Shown here: positions 54,639 through 63,889 of the stretch, one piece after another
How the letters are laid out: each line of letters begins with the position of its first letter
How positions within the stretch are numbered: position 1 is the first letter of the stretch
Origin: CAWCLK01 sp963796225
GTDB lineage: Bacteria > Actinomycetota > Nitriliruptoria > Nitriliruptorales > Nitriliruptoraceae
Direction of reading: 5' to 3'
DNA length: 64,000 nt
NCBI GenBank assembly: GCA_963796225.1
Contig: CAWCLK010000008.1
Location: 1 to 64,000 of the forward strand
Made by a program: the position numbers and the translations under genes
Notes under the pieces: generated by a model
What the model saw: only the letters and a program-made list of their open reading frames with translations
What the model was told of the DNA's origin: nothing
Databases searched by the model: none

Positions 54639-56216
54639 TCAGGCGTCGGCCACCGCGCGCAGCTTGAAGCGCTGCACCTTGCCGGTCGCCGTGCGCGGGA
54701 AGTCATCGACGTAGACGATCTCGTGCGGGTACTGGTAGCGCAGCAGTCCGTCCTTGCACCACTCCTGCAGTTCGGTCGGTGAGCTCGTCGGTTCCCGACC
54801 GACCCTCGACCGGGATCACGTGCGCCCGTACGCGCGTGAAGCCGTCGTCGTCCTCGACCCCGACGACGGCAGCCTCGAGCACGGCCTCGTGCTCGATCAG
54901 CCGGCTCTCGATCTCGATGGGGCTGACCCAGAGCCCCTTGACCTTCATCATGTCGTCGGCGCGACCCTCGTAGGCGTAGGCCCCGTCGGCGTTGCGGTGG
55001 TACCGGTCGCCGGAGAAGAACCACCGGCCCTGGATCGAGGTGCGGCTCTTCTCGCTGTTGTGCCAGTAGTAGGCAAGCGCGCTGTCGCCGCTGACCCACA
55101 GCGCACCACTGCCCTCGTCGTCGGTGACGACCTCGCCGGTGTCGGGATCGCGCAGCTGCAGCTCGTAGCCGGGCACCGCCGTCCCCGAGGTGCCGGTCAC
55201 GACCTGGCCCGGCCGGTTCGAGCAGTAGATGTGCAGCATCTCGGTGGAGCCGATGCCGTCGAGGATCTCGGTGCCGGTGCGGTCGTGCCAGCGCCGCCAC
55301 ACCTCGGCCGGCAGCGCTTCGGCGGCCGACGCGCCGATGCGCAGGCTGGACAGGTCGACCTGGTCGATGCGTGAGCGAGGCGAGCATGGCGTTGTACAGG
55401 GCCGGAACGCTGAACAGCACGGTGGGCCGGTGCTCGGCGATGGTGTCGAGGGCCTTGTCCGGCGTGGGGCGGCCGCCCATCTGGATCGCCGTGGCCCCGA
55501 CCCACATCGGGAAGGTCAGGCCGTTGCCGAGCCCGTAGGCGTGGAACAGCTTCGTGGTCGAGAACGTCCGGTCGTCGGTCCGCAGCCCGAGCACCTTCAC
55601 CGCGTACTGCTCGCAGGTGAACGCGATGTCCTTGTGGGTGTGGACCACGCCCTTGGGGCGCCCCGTGGACCCCGACGAGTACAGCCAGAACGCCATGTCG
55701 TCGCGGTGGGTCGACACGGGGTCGACGTGGTCGGGGCCCGTCCGCGGTCCAGGCCTCGACGGAGTCCGCCACGTCGGGGACGCCGCCGGTGACGACCCGG
55801 ACGCCCAGCTCCTTCGCATGGGGCTCGACGGCGTCGAGGAACGGCGCGTCCGCCACGACCATCACCGCGTAGGCGTCCTCCATGAAGTAGCGGAAGTCGT
55901 CGGCAGCGGGCGAGGAAGTTCACCGGCACCGGCACGGCGCCGGCACGCATGGTGCCGAGGAACGCGGCGTGGAACCGCGGACTGTCGTCCATGACAGGAC
56001 GACGCGCTGCTCGCGCTGCACGCCGGCGTCGACGCAGGCGGGCGGCGAACCGGGACGCGGCGGTGTGCACCTCGGCGAAGGTGACCTCGTCGCCCTCCGG
56101 GCGTGACGATCGCGGTCTTCGCGCCCGCGCCCCGCCTCGAGGTTGTGGTCGGTCAGCAGCGCGGCGTGCGACGCGATCGCGTCGGCGTCCAGGCCCGCAC
56201 CCGTGCGAGCAGTCAT
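54639..56216 (-). pseudogene. Benzoate-CoA-ligase-like AMP-forming enzyme, multiple frameshifts
   Basis: Acyl-CoA synthetase of the benzoate/aryl group. Conserved parts survive in different frames: VVMDDSPRFHAAFLGTMRAG, WLYSSGSTGRPKGVVHTHKD (AMP-binding P-loop), KLFHAYGLGNGLTFPMWVG, ILDGIGSTEMLHIYCSNRPG, FFSGDRYHRNADGAYAYEGR and VDDFPRTATGKVQRFKLR at the C-terminus. Frame changes near 56143, 56100, 56030, 55993, 55913, 55738, 55373 and 54783 break it. The ATG at 56216 has GGGAG upstream. It would activate benzoate for BoxB. Either heavily mis-sequenced or inactivated; in the latter case the box branch would need another ligase. Confidence 0.75.
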
Positions 56217-56256
56217 GGGGCTCCCAGCTCCGGCTCGGTTCTCTCCGTCGCCCAGA

Positions 56257-56272
56257 CTAAACAGTCAGTCAG
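56257..56272. promoter_or_regulatory. Degenerate operator upstream of CoA-ligase gene
   Basis: On the minus strand CTGACTGACTGTTTAG fits 13 of 16 positions of CTGACYGRYCRGTCAG; the left half-site is perfect and the right is poor. It lies 41 bp before the ligase ATG. Weak alone, supported by the four better copies in the same island. Confidence 0.4.
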
Positions 56273-56383
56273 GATTGGGCAAGCGTGCTGCGGAGGTCCC
56301 GGTCGGTTGGCGCATCACCCCGTCGCTGTGGTCAGATGGCCACCCTGCCGCACCCTCTCCCCCGGCGGCTCGAGGAGTGAGCG

Positions 56384-58075
56384 ATGGCCGACCCGAAGCA
56401 CCGTTCCCGCGACGTGACCGACGGCTTCGAGCGCGCCCCGGCGCGTGCGATGCTGCGCGCCGTCGGCATGACCGACGACGACTTCTCCAAGCCCCAGGTG
56501 GGCGTCGCCGCATCCTGGAACGAGGTCACCCCCTGCAACATGCCACTGGACCGGCTGGCCAAGGCCGCCAAGCAGGGCGTCTTCGACGCCGGTGGGTACC
56601 CGCTGGAGTTCAACACCATCGCCGTGTCCGACGGCATCGCCATGGGCCACGAGGGCATGCGCGCCTCCCTGGTCTCCCGCGAGGTCATCGCCGACTCCGT
56701 CGAGACCGTGATGCACGCCGAGCGGCTCGACGGGATGGTCACGTTCGCCGGCTGCGACAAGTCGCTGCCCGGGATGCTGATGGCGGCGGTGCGCATGGAC
56801 GTGCCCAGCGTCTTCCTGTACGGCGGGTCGATCCTGCCGGGACGGCTCGACGACCACGACATCACGATCCAGAACGTCTTCGAGGCGGTCGGCGCGCGCG
56901 GCCGCGGCACCATCGACGACGCCGAGCTCGAACGGGTCGAGAAGGCCGCCTGCCCCGGCGAGGGGTCCTGCGGCGGGATGTTCACGGCCAACACCATGTC
57001 GTCGGCCGCCGAGGCGATGGGCATGTCGCTGCCGGGCTCGGCCTCGCCGGCCGCCGTCGACAACCGCCGCGACGAGTTCGCGCGCCGGTCGGGCGAGGCC
57101 GTGGTGGCCCTGCTCGACAAGGGCATCACCGCCCGCCAGATCGTGACCCGCGAGGCGCTCGAGAACGCCATCGTCGTCGTCAGCGCGCTCGGCGGCTCGA
57201 CCAACGCCGTGCTCCACCTGCTGGCCATCGCGCGCGAGGCCGGCGTGGCCCTGACCATCGACGAGTTCGACCAGATCGCCAACCGGGTCCCCCACATCGC
57301 GGACATGACCCCGGGTGGGCGCTTCGCCATGAAGGACCTCGACGACGTCGGCGGTGTGCCGGTCGTCATGAAGGAGCTGCTCGACGCCGGCTACCTGCAC
57401 GGCGACGCGCTGACGGTGACGGGGCGGACCGTCGCCGAGAACCTCGCCGACATGGACATCCCCGACCCCGACGGCACCGTGGTCCACCCCCTGGACAAGC
57501 CCATCCACGCGTCGGGCGGCCTGGTGATCCTGCGTGGGTCGCTGGCGCCCGACGGCGCGGTGGTGAAGGTCGCGGGCATCCCGCCGGAGCAGCACGACTT
57601 CACCGGGACGGCGCGGGTCTTCGACGGCGAGCAGGCCGCCCTCGAGGCGGTGCTGACGGGCCAGATCAAGGCCGGCGACGTCGTGGTCATCCGGTGGGAG
57701 GGCCCCAAGGGCGGGCCGGGCATGCGCGAGATGCTGGCCACGACGGCCGCCATCAAGGGCGCCGGCCTCGGCGACAAGGTCGCGCTGCTGACCGACGGCC
57801 GGTTCTCCGGCGCCACGCACGGCTTCTCCATCGGGCACGTGGCTCCCGAGGCTGCCGACGGCGGCCCGATCGGCCTGGTCGAGGACGGCGACACCATCCG
57901 GATCAGCGTCCCCGACCGCGTGATGGACCTGCAGGTCGACGAGGACACGCTGGCCGAGCGCCGTGCGGCCTTCACGCCGCCGCCGCCCCGCTACACCCAG
58001 GGCGTGCTCGCCAAGTACGCCCGGAACGTGTCCTCGGCCTCGCTGGGTGCCACCACCAGCGTGTTCGACGACTGA
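56384..58075 (+). CDS. ilvD: Dihydroxy-acid dehydratase
   Basis: 563-residue iron-sulfur dehydratase of valine/isoleucine synthesis, converting 2,3-dihydroxy-acids to 2-oxoacids. Cluster cysteines in FAGCDKSLPGML (about residue 123) and ACPGEGSCGGMFTANTMSSA (about 189-196) are present, and GGSTNAVLHLLAIA and TDGRFSGATHGFSIGHV are standard. AGGAG precedes ATG 56384. Some sugar-acid dehydratases share the family, but the motif set and length fit IlvD. Its stop overlaps the ATG of a small gene. Confidence 0.93.
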   Translation: MADPKHRSRDVTDGFERAPARAMLRAVGMTDDDFSKPQVGVAASWNEVTPCNMPLDRLAKAAKQGVFDAGGYPLEFNTIAVSDGIAMGHEGMRASLVSREVIADSVETVMHAERLDGMVTFAGCDKSLPGMLMAAVRMDVPSVFLYGGSILPGRLDDHDITIQNVFEAVGARGRGTIDDAELERVEKAACPGEGSCGGMFTANTMSSAAEAMGMSLPGSASPAAVDNRRDEFARRSGEAVVALLDKGITARQIVTREALENAIVVVSALGGSTNAVLHLLAIAREAGVALTIDEFDQIANRVPHIADMTPGGRFAMKDLDDVGGVPVVMKELLDAGYLHGDALTVTGRTVAENLADMDIPDPDGTVVHPLDKPIHASGGLVILRGSLAPDGAVVKVAGIPPEQHDFTGTARVFDGEQAALEAVLTGQIKAGDVVVIRWEGPKGGPGMREMLATTAAIKGAGLGDKVALLTDGRFSGATHGFSIGHVAPEAADGGPIGLVEDGDTIRISVPDRVMDLQVDEDTLAERRAAFTPPPPRYTQGVLAKYARNVSSASLGATTSVFDD

Positions 58076-58551
58076 TGAAGTTCGAGGAGCTGCGGTTCGT
58101 CTGCGAGGAGGCGGCCAAGGACGTGGTGGCCAAGGGCCAGCGCCCCGTGCCACCCACCATCGTGCTGCCCGGCGCGGACCGCACGCGGCTGCTGACCCTG
58201 TCGGAGTTCCCCGAGGACGACGAGGCCCGGCACGACTACCTCGCCCGGCTCGCCCTCGACCAGATCACCTCGGGCGGCGTGCCGGCATGGGGGTTCGTCG
58301 TCGAGGCGGAGATCGCCGACCGGGACGCCGTCGCGATCGTCTACGGGGCGCGCAAGCACGCTCCCGAGATCTCCGCCGCGCCGCTCGGCGAGGACGGGCT
58401 CGGCGACTTCGTGGCCGGCGAGGAGCTCGACCCCACGGCCATGCCGTTCCTGCACCCGCTGCAGCACGCGGTCGACGCGCTGCCCGCGCTGGAGGGTGAC
58501 GACCCCGGCGACATCACCGGCGGTGGGGGCCTGCCGATGTTCGGCGAGTAG
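58075..58551 (+). CDS. 158-residue hypothetical protein coupled to ilvD
   Basis: Acidic protein, MKFEELRFVCEEAAKDVVAK onward, with no membrane segment or metal motif. LDQITSGGVPAWGFVVEAEIADRDAVAIVYGARKHAP looks like a beta-hairpin-rich core and the C-terminus is Gly/Asp-rich. I do not recognise the family. Its ATG overlaps the ilvD stop (TGATG), so it is co-translated. It faces the Mug gene with three bases between stops. Confidence 0.6.
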   Translation: MKFEELRFVCEEAAKDVVAKGQRPVPPTIVLPGADRTRLLTLSEFPEDDEARHDYLARLALDQITSGGVPAWGFVVEAEIADRDAVAIVYGARKHAPEISAAPLGEDGLGDFVAGEELDPTAMPFLHPLQHAVDALPALEGDDPGDITGGGGLPMFGE

Positions 58552-58554
58552 CGG

Positions 58555-59127
58555 TCAGGCCACGTCCAGGCCTGCGGCCTCGGCGACCTGGCGGTACCAG
58601 TCGGCCAGCGAGTCGACGGTCTCGTGGGCGTTCAGCCCGCTGGGGTTGGGCACGACCCACAGCTCGGCCCCGCCCAGCTCCTCGTCCTGGCGCCCCGTCC
58701 GTGCCTTCGGCCGGCGGAAGGCGGTGCGGTAGGCCGTGACCCCGGCGACGGCGACCACGCGCGGGGCCCAGGCGGCGATGCGCTCGACGAGCACCCGGCC
58801 CCCCTCGCGCAGCTCGGCGGTGGTCAGCTCGGACGCCTTCGCCGTCGCGCGCGCCACCACGTTGGTGATCGCGATGCCCCGCTCGGTCAGGTGGGCGCGG
58901 TCGGCGTCGTCCATGCCGGTCGGCGGGATGTCACGGGTGATGATGCCGGCCTGCTGCAACGCCGGGTAGAAGCGGTTGGAGGGATGGGCGAAGTGGGTCT
59001 GCGTCGCCGCGGTCCACAGGCCCGGGTTGATGCCGACGAACACGAGCCGGACGTCGTCGCCCCGCAGGTCGGGCACGGTCGCCCCGACGTAGGTCTCGAG
59101 CTCCGCACGGGTGAAGGTCCGGCTCAC
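58555..59127 (-). CDS. mug: G/U mismatch-specific DNA glycosylase (Mug/TDG type)
   Basis: 190-residue uracil-DNA-glycosylase-superfamily enzyme that removes U or T mispaired with G. The catalytic Asn-type motif is FVGINPGLWTAA, with THFAHPSNRFYPALQQAGI following; the second motif is VVPNPSGLNAHETVDSLADWY. Length fits Mug. The GTG start at 59127 overlaps the stop of the upstream thioesterase gene, so the two are coupled. Confidence 0.9.
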   Translation of the reverse strand: MSRTFTRAELETYVGATVPDLRGDDVRLVFVGINPGLWTAATQTHFAHPSNRFYPALQQAGIITRDIPPTGMDDADRAHLTERGIAITNVVARATAKASELTTAELREGGRVLVERIAAWAPRVVAVAGVTAYRTAFRRPKARTGRQDEELGGAELWVVPNPSGLNAHETVDSLADWYRQVAEAAGLDVA

Positions 59128-59771
59128 GGCTTGAAGCTGGCGGGGTCCACCTCGATGAAGGTGGCGGTCGCGGTGCCGATGCAGCTTCTCGCCCGCGATG
59201 CGCGTCGGCCTCGATCAGCAGCCGCCGTCCGTCGCGATGGACGAGCCACGAGCGGTAGGTCAGCTCGGTCCCGATCGGGGTCGGCGCCAGGTAGCGCACG
59301 GTCAGCTCGCCGGTGAACGCCGGGATCTCGTGGACGGTCAGCAGGTAGCCCATGACGTCGTCGAAGATCGCGGCGACGATCCCCCCGTGGGAGCGCCCCG
59401 GGCGCGCCCTCGAAGGCGGCGCCGAGCGCGACGGTGGCACGCACGCCCTCCCCCTCGCGCCAGACCTCGATGCCGATCCCGAGCGGGTTCCAGCGCCCCG
59501 ACACGAAGCACTCGTCGAAGTGGACGATCTTCTGGCCGTCCTCGACGCCCTGTGGGAAGAACTGCTGCTTGATGCGGAGGAAGTCCCGGGTGCGGCGGGG
59601 CGCCGCCTCGAGCTCGGCGATGGTGCGTTCGGCGGCGGCGGTGACGCGTTCGAGCAGCTCGTCGTCGGCCTCGCGTTCCATGAGGGTGTGGCCGAACCGA
59701 CGCAGCACCTCGGCGGCACGGGCCCGCGGGTCGTGGCCGGCGTCCATGTCGGTGGCGGCGTCGTCGGGCAT
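59124..59771 (-). CDS. PaaI-type thioesterase (frameshifted)
   Basis: About 216 residues. N-terminal helical section (AAEVLRRFGHTLMEREADDELLERV), then a hotdog domain: RSHGGIVAAIFDDVMGYLLTVHE is the HGG block. It is in a different frame from both ends: an extra base in the C run 59396-59399 (rejoining GAPGRSHGGI) and changes near 59180-59195 before TATFIEVDPASFKP. ATG 59771 has GAGGA upstream. Acyl-CoA thioesterase is the expected activity, substrate unknown. Confidence 0.72.
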   Translation of the reverse strand: MPDDAATDMDAGHDPRARAAEVLRRFGHTLMEREADDELLERVTAAAERTIAELEAAPRRTRDFLRIKQQFFPQGVEDGQKIVHFDECFVSGRWNPLGIGIEVWREGEGVRATVALGAAFEGAPGALPRGDRRRDLRRRHGLPADRPRDPGVHRRADRALPGADPDRDRADLPLVARPSRRTAAADRGRRASRARSCIGTATATFIEVDPASFKP

Positions 59772-59906
59772 GGCGGTCCTCGAGGGGGTGGCGGCCCGGA
59801 CGGTAGTCGCTGGTCCGGCTCCGCCCGGGCCCCGAACGTTGGGCGCCGAGAAGGCCTCTCACTAGCGTGACACCCGCCCCGCCCGTGCGCCAAGGAGCCA
59901 CTCCCG

Positions 59907-60384
59907 ATGTCCGATCTCCCGGTCCCCGAGCCCACGCCCGAAGGACGAGGAGCTCGCCCTCGCGTTCATCGCCATCAAGGAGGAGACCAACCTCCGCGGC
60001 ACCCCCGAAGGTGACCAGAAGTGCGACAACTGCCACTTCTTCGCCAACACCGACGAGGACATCTCGTACTGCTGGCACGACAAGCTCGAGATCATGGTCG
60101 GTGGTGAGTGGTGGTGCGACCGCTGGGAGGAGATCGGCGCCCCGGACGAGGAGATGTCGTCCGAGCAGGTGACCGAGTCCAAGAAGCTCTGGTACGAGAA
60201 GGTCGAGGACAACCAGTGGGTGAACGAGCCGAAGTTCGGTGAGCAGTGCAACGGCTGCCTGTACTACCTGAACCCCGACGACTCGGTCAGCTACTGCTGG
60301 CACCCGAAGCTGCAGGTCGGCGTGGGCCACGACCACTGGTGCACGTGGTGGGAGGAGATCCCGGGCCAGGCCGGCCAGTCCTGA
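59907..60384 (+). CDS. Small protein with two tandem four-cysteine units, HiPIP-like
   Basis: About 158 residues when one base is removed at 59943-59944 (giving PTPEDEELALAF). It has two repeats of C-x2-C-x12-C-x14-C: CDNC...YCWHDKL...WWCDRWEE and CNGC...YCWHPKL...HWCTWWEE. The CxxC...C...WC-x-x-W layout resembles high-potential iron-sulfur proteins, in which four cysteines hold one [4Fe-4S] cluster. Two such units in one chain are unusual, as are the conserved YCWH segments. No Tat or Sec signal is visible, so it is probably cytosolic. Zinc or another cluster is possible. AAGGAG lies upstream of the ATG. Confidence 0.6.
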
Positions 60385-60399
60385 CCCGGCGCGTCCGGC

Positions 60400-61783
60400 T
60401 CACCCCGCGCCGTCGGGTTGCGCCAGCACCTCGGTGTCGTCGGCGAACCGGGGCGGTGGGGTGACCTGGACGCGGCCTGCCCGCCGCCCCGTCAACGTCA
60501 GCACCCGCAGCCGCCAGCCGTCGTGCACGACCTCGTCGCCGCGGCGGACGAGCCGGCCGAGCTGCTCGGTGAGGAAGCCGTTGACGGTGTCGGTCTGGGC
60601 GGCGGGCAGGCGCAGGGCCGGTCAGGCGCTCGAGCTCGTCGCGGCGCAGCAGGCCGTCGACGATCCAGCCGCCCTGGCTGCGGCGGCGCCGTGCGGCGGC
60701 GGGGTCGAACTCGTCCTCCAGCTCGCCCACCAGCTCCTCGAGCACGTCCTCGAGCGTGAGCAGGCCGGCCGTCGCCCCGTACTCGTCGACCACCAGCACG
60801 GCGTGGGACCGGTCGCTGCGCATGTCGGCCAGCAGCAGCGGCAGCGCGCGCGTCTCGGGGACCGCGGCCACCGGGCGCAGCAGGTCCGCCACCCGCAGCC
60901 CGGCGCGGTCCCCGGGGTCGCGGATCAGCACGTCCTTGACGTGGGCGATGCCGACCACGTCGTCCGGGTCCGAGTGGTAGACGGGGAAGCGCGTGTGGCC
61001 CGTCGCCGCGGCGAGCTCGAGCACGTCGGTGACCGGCGCGTCGTCGGCGATGGCGTGCAGGTCCACGCGAGGCGTCATCGCGGCCTCGGCGTCGATCTCG
61101 GCCAGCTGGAGCGCGGCGGACATCACCCGGGCGTCCTGCGGGGAGACCGTGCCCTCGCGCTGCGACTCGCGCAGGGCCAGCACCAGCTCCTGGGGCGTGT
61201 GGACCAGGTTGTGCTCGTCGACCGGCTGCACGCCGACGGCCCGCACCAGCAGGTTGGCCGAGCCGTTCAGCACCCAGATCAGGGGTCGAAACACCCACAC
61301 GAAGGCGCGGAAGGTCCGGGCCAGGCGCAGGGCGACGTCCTCGGCGCGGGCCAGCGCCAGGTTCTTGGGCGCCATCTCGCCGACGACCATGTGCAGGAAC
61401 ACCACGATCGACAGCGCCACGGCGAACCCGACACCCGGCACGACCTCGGCCGGCACCCCCACGAGCTCGAGCAGCCGTTCCAGCACCGCCGCCACGGCCG
61501 GCTCGGCCACCGCCCCGAGTCCCAGGGAGCACATGGTGATGCCGAGCTGCGCCCCGGAGAACGTGATCGAGAGCTCCTGCAGGGCGTGCAGCGCGATCGC
61601 CGCCCGCGGGTCGCCCTGCTCGGCCCGTTCCTCGACGCGCGCGCGCCGGGCGGCGAGCAGCGCGATCTCGGCGGCGACGAAGAACCCGTTGGCCACGAGC
61701 AGCACGACGCCGAGCACCAACGCCGGCACGCTGATCCCGTGCGCGGCCTCCTGCGCAGCGGCGGCGGCCAGGGCGACGGTCAC
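60400..61783 (-). CDS. CNNM/CBS-domain membrane protein (hemolysin C/CorC-like), frameshifted C-terminus
   Basis: About 460 residues when repaired. CNNM (DUF21) membrane domain with VLLVANGFFVAAEIALLAARRARVEE and VVGEMAPKNLALARAE, then paired CBS domains (MTPRVDLHAIADDAPVTDVLEL, HAVLVVDEYGATAGLLTLEDVLEELVGE) and a CorC/HlyC C-terminal domain. The frame breaks in the run at 60615-60617; dropping one base gives LTGLRLPAAQTDTVNGFL and a stop at 60400. Family members move or sense Mg2+/Co2+; hemolysin is a historical name. GTG 61783 overlaps the paralog's stop. Confidence 0.87.
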
Positions 61784-63095
61784 GGCGTCCCCCCGGGACG
61801 TCGCCGGGCCTCGACCTCGGCGATGCGCACGCCCTCCATGCGCGTGACCGTGAGCACGACCTCGTCGAGCTCGAGGGCGTCCCCGGCCTCGGGGATGCGA
61901 CCGAGGTCGTGCATGAGCAGGCCCGCGACGGTCTCGTAGTCGCCGGTCGGCAGGGCCACGCCGATCGTCTCGGCCGAGCGGTCGACCCGCAGCGACCCCG
62001 CGACGCGGAATCGCCCGCGACCCACACGGCGGACGGCCGGGACGCGGTCGCGGTCGAACTCGTCCTCGATGTCCCCGACGAGCTGCTCGAGCAGGTCCTC
62101 GAGCGTGAGGATCCCGGCCACGCTGCCGTACTCGTCGACGACCACGGCGAAGGTCCGGCGTTCCGACCGGAAGCTGGCCAGCAGCCGCCGCAGCGGTTCG
62201 CTCTCGGGCACGATCAGGCAGGGGGTGGCCAGGTCGGCCAGGCGCGGCTGCGGCGGAGCGGTGTCCTCGCGTTCGACGCGCAGCAGGTCCTTCACGTGCA
62301 CCGTGCCGAGCACGTCGTCGCCGTCGCGCACGGGGAACCGCGAGTGGCCCGTGCGTCGCGAGGCCGCCCGCAGGTCGTCCACGTGGTCACCGGCCTCGAG
62401 CCAGGCACGACGTCGGGGGCGGGGACGAGGATCTCGCTGGCCCGCCGGTCCCACAGCCCGACGGCCCGGGTGAGCAGCTCGGCCTGCTGGTCGCTGAACA
62501 CGCCCTCGTCGGACGAGGCGGCGATGATCCGGCTGAGCTCGTCGAGGGTGTGCCCGCCGGCGAGCTCCTCGGCCACCTCGACGCCGAACACGGTCTCGGT
62601 GACCCAGGCAGCGGCGGCGTCGAACACGCGGATGATCGGCCCGAACAGCCATCCGAACAGCCGCATGGGGGCGGCGGTGGCGCGGGCGATGGTCTCGGGG
62701 CGGGCGATGGCGAGGTTCTTCGGGGCCAGCTCGCCGACCACCATCTGCAGCCCGGTGGACAGCAGGAACGCCGCGGCGATCGAGACGCCCCGCGAGGAGT
62801 CCGCCGTCAGTCCCACCGCCTCCACCACGGGCACGACGAGCGTGTCGCCGATCGCGCCCTCGGCGAGGAAGCCCACCAGCAGGCTGGTCACCGTGATGCC
62901 GAACTGGGCCGCCGACAGCACGAAGGAGATGTGCTGCAGCTCGCGCAGGACGCGGCGCGCCCCGCGATCACCGGTGGCGGCGGCCTCCTCGATGGCGGGG
63001 CGTCGCACCGCGACGAGCGAGAACTCGGCCGCGACGAACAGCCCGTTCGCGGCGATGAGCACGACGACGAGGACCAGCGCGAGCTGGGGGCTCAC
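61780..63095 (-). CDS. CNNM/CBS-domain membrane protein paralog (frameshifted)
   Basis: Second copy of the CNNM-CBS-CorC_HlyC architecture, about 438 residues. VLIAANGLFVAAEFSLVAVRRPAIEE and VVGELAPKNLAIARPE match its neighbour; CBS domains include FAVVVDEYGSVAGILTLEDLLEQLVGDIEDEF. The frame breaks near 62405 (one base missing between PAPDVV and WLEAGDHVDDL). The tandem pair overlaps by four bases, and may form a heteromeric ion transporter. Confidence 0.87.
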
Positions 63096-63153
63096 CGACC
63101 GTCCTGGCTGGGCACCATGGCGGCGGATGCTAGTGGTGCGGAGCCCGGGCGGG

Positions 63154-63729
63154 TCAGGACCGCGGGACCGGTGTCAGGGGCCGGCGCGGCAGGCAGTCGG
63201 CGTGGGCGGCGTAGTCGAAGGACGGATCCCAGATCCACTGCAGCGCCAGACCGGTCAGGGCGGCGAGCAGGATCTCGGCGTGGCGTTCGGCCTCCACCTG
63301 GGCGACGTCGCCCTGGTCCCGGACGATGGCGGCGGCGAAGCGTTCGACGCGGCGGCGGTGCGAGCGGACCATGCGGTCGGCGATCATCGGGTCGGTCAGG
63401 GCGCTGCTGGCCAGCTGCACGTGGATGCGGGCCAGCGAGGCCGACGCGGGGCTGGTGACGAAGCCGACGAAGGCGTGGATGAGGTCGTCGAGGGTCTCGT
63501 TGCCGAGCCCGGCCGGGTCCGGGTCGATGGCCACGATCGCCTCGCGCAGCACCTCGAGGACCGCGGCCTCCTTGGAGTCGAAGAGGTTGTAGAAGGAGCC
63601 CGCGCCGATGCCGGCGCGGTCCGTGATGGCCTTCAGGGTGGTCGATTCCAGCCCCTGCTCCCCGAGCACCTCCCGGGTCGCGGCGAGGATCCTCGCGCGC
63701 GTCTCGAGCCCCACCCGGTACCTGGCCAC
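63154..63729 (-). CDS. TetR-family regulator
   Basis: 191-residue regulator. HTH: ARILAATREVLGEQGLESTTLKAITDRAGIGAGSFYNLFDSKEAAVLEVLREA. GTG 63729 has GGAGG seven bases upstream. Divergent from an acyl-CoA dehydrogenase gene, with tandem operator-like repeats between, so control of fatty-acyl-CoA oxidation is likely. Similar to FadR/KstR-like TetR proteins in logic; ligand unknown. Confidence 0.88.
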   Translation of the reverse strand: MARYRVGLETRARILAATREVLGEQGLESTTLKAITDRAGIGAGSFYNLFDSKEAAVLEVLREAIVAIDPDPAGLGNETLDDLIHAFVGFVTSPASASLARIHVQLASSALTDPMIADRMVRSHRRRVERFAAAIVRDQGDVAQVEAERHAEILLAALTGLALQWIWDPSFDYAAHADCLPRRPLTPVPRS

Positions 63730-63772
63730 GCCCGTACCTCCACGTCTCGTCGGTCGTTGTGCCTGACAGAAC

Positions 63773-63827
63773 TGGAATGGACACTACAATGTGTGGCGCG
63801 CACTCCAAAGTGGAATGTACACTCCAC
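63773..63827. promoter_or_regulatory. Tandem operator-like repeats between TetR and acyl-CoA dehydrogenase genes
   Basis: GTGGAATGTACACTCCAC at 63810-63827 is an 18-bp palindrome with one mismatch. A second copy, TGGAATGGACACTACA, is at 63773-63788, 38 bp away. This AT-richer island separates divergent start codons and probably binds the adjacent TetR protein. Confidence 0.65.
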
Positions 63828-63889
63828 ATGCGCGTCCCGCGCCCATCCTCCGCGCTCCCCTCGCCGCCGCGACAGCAAGGACACCTCCC

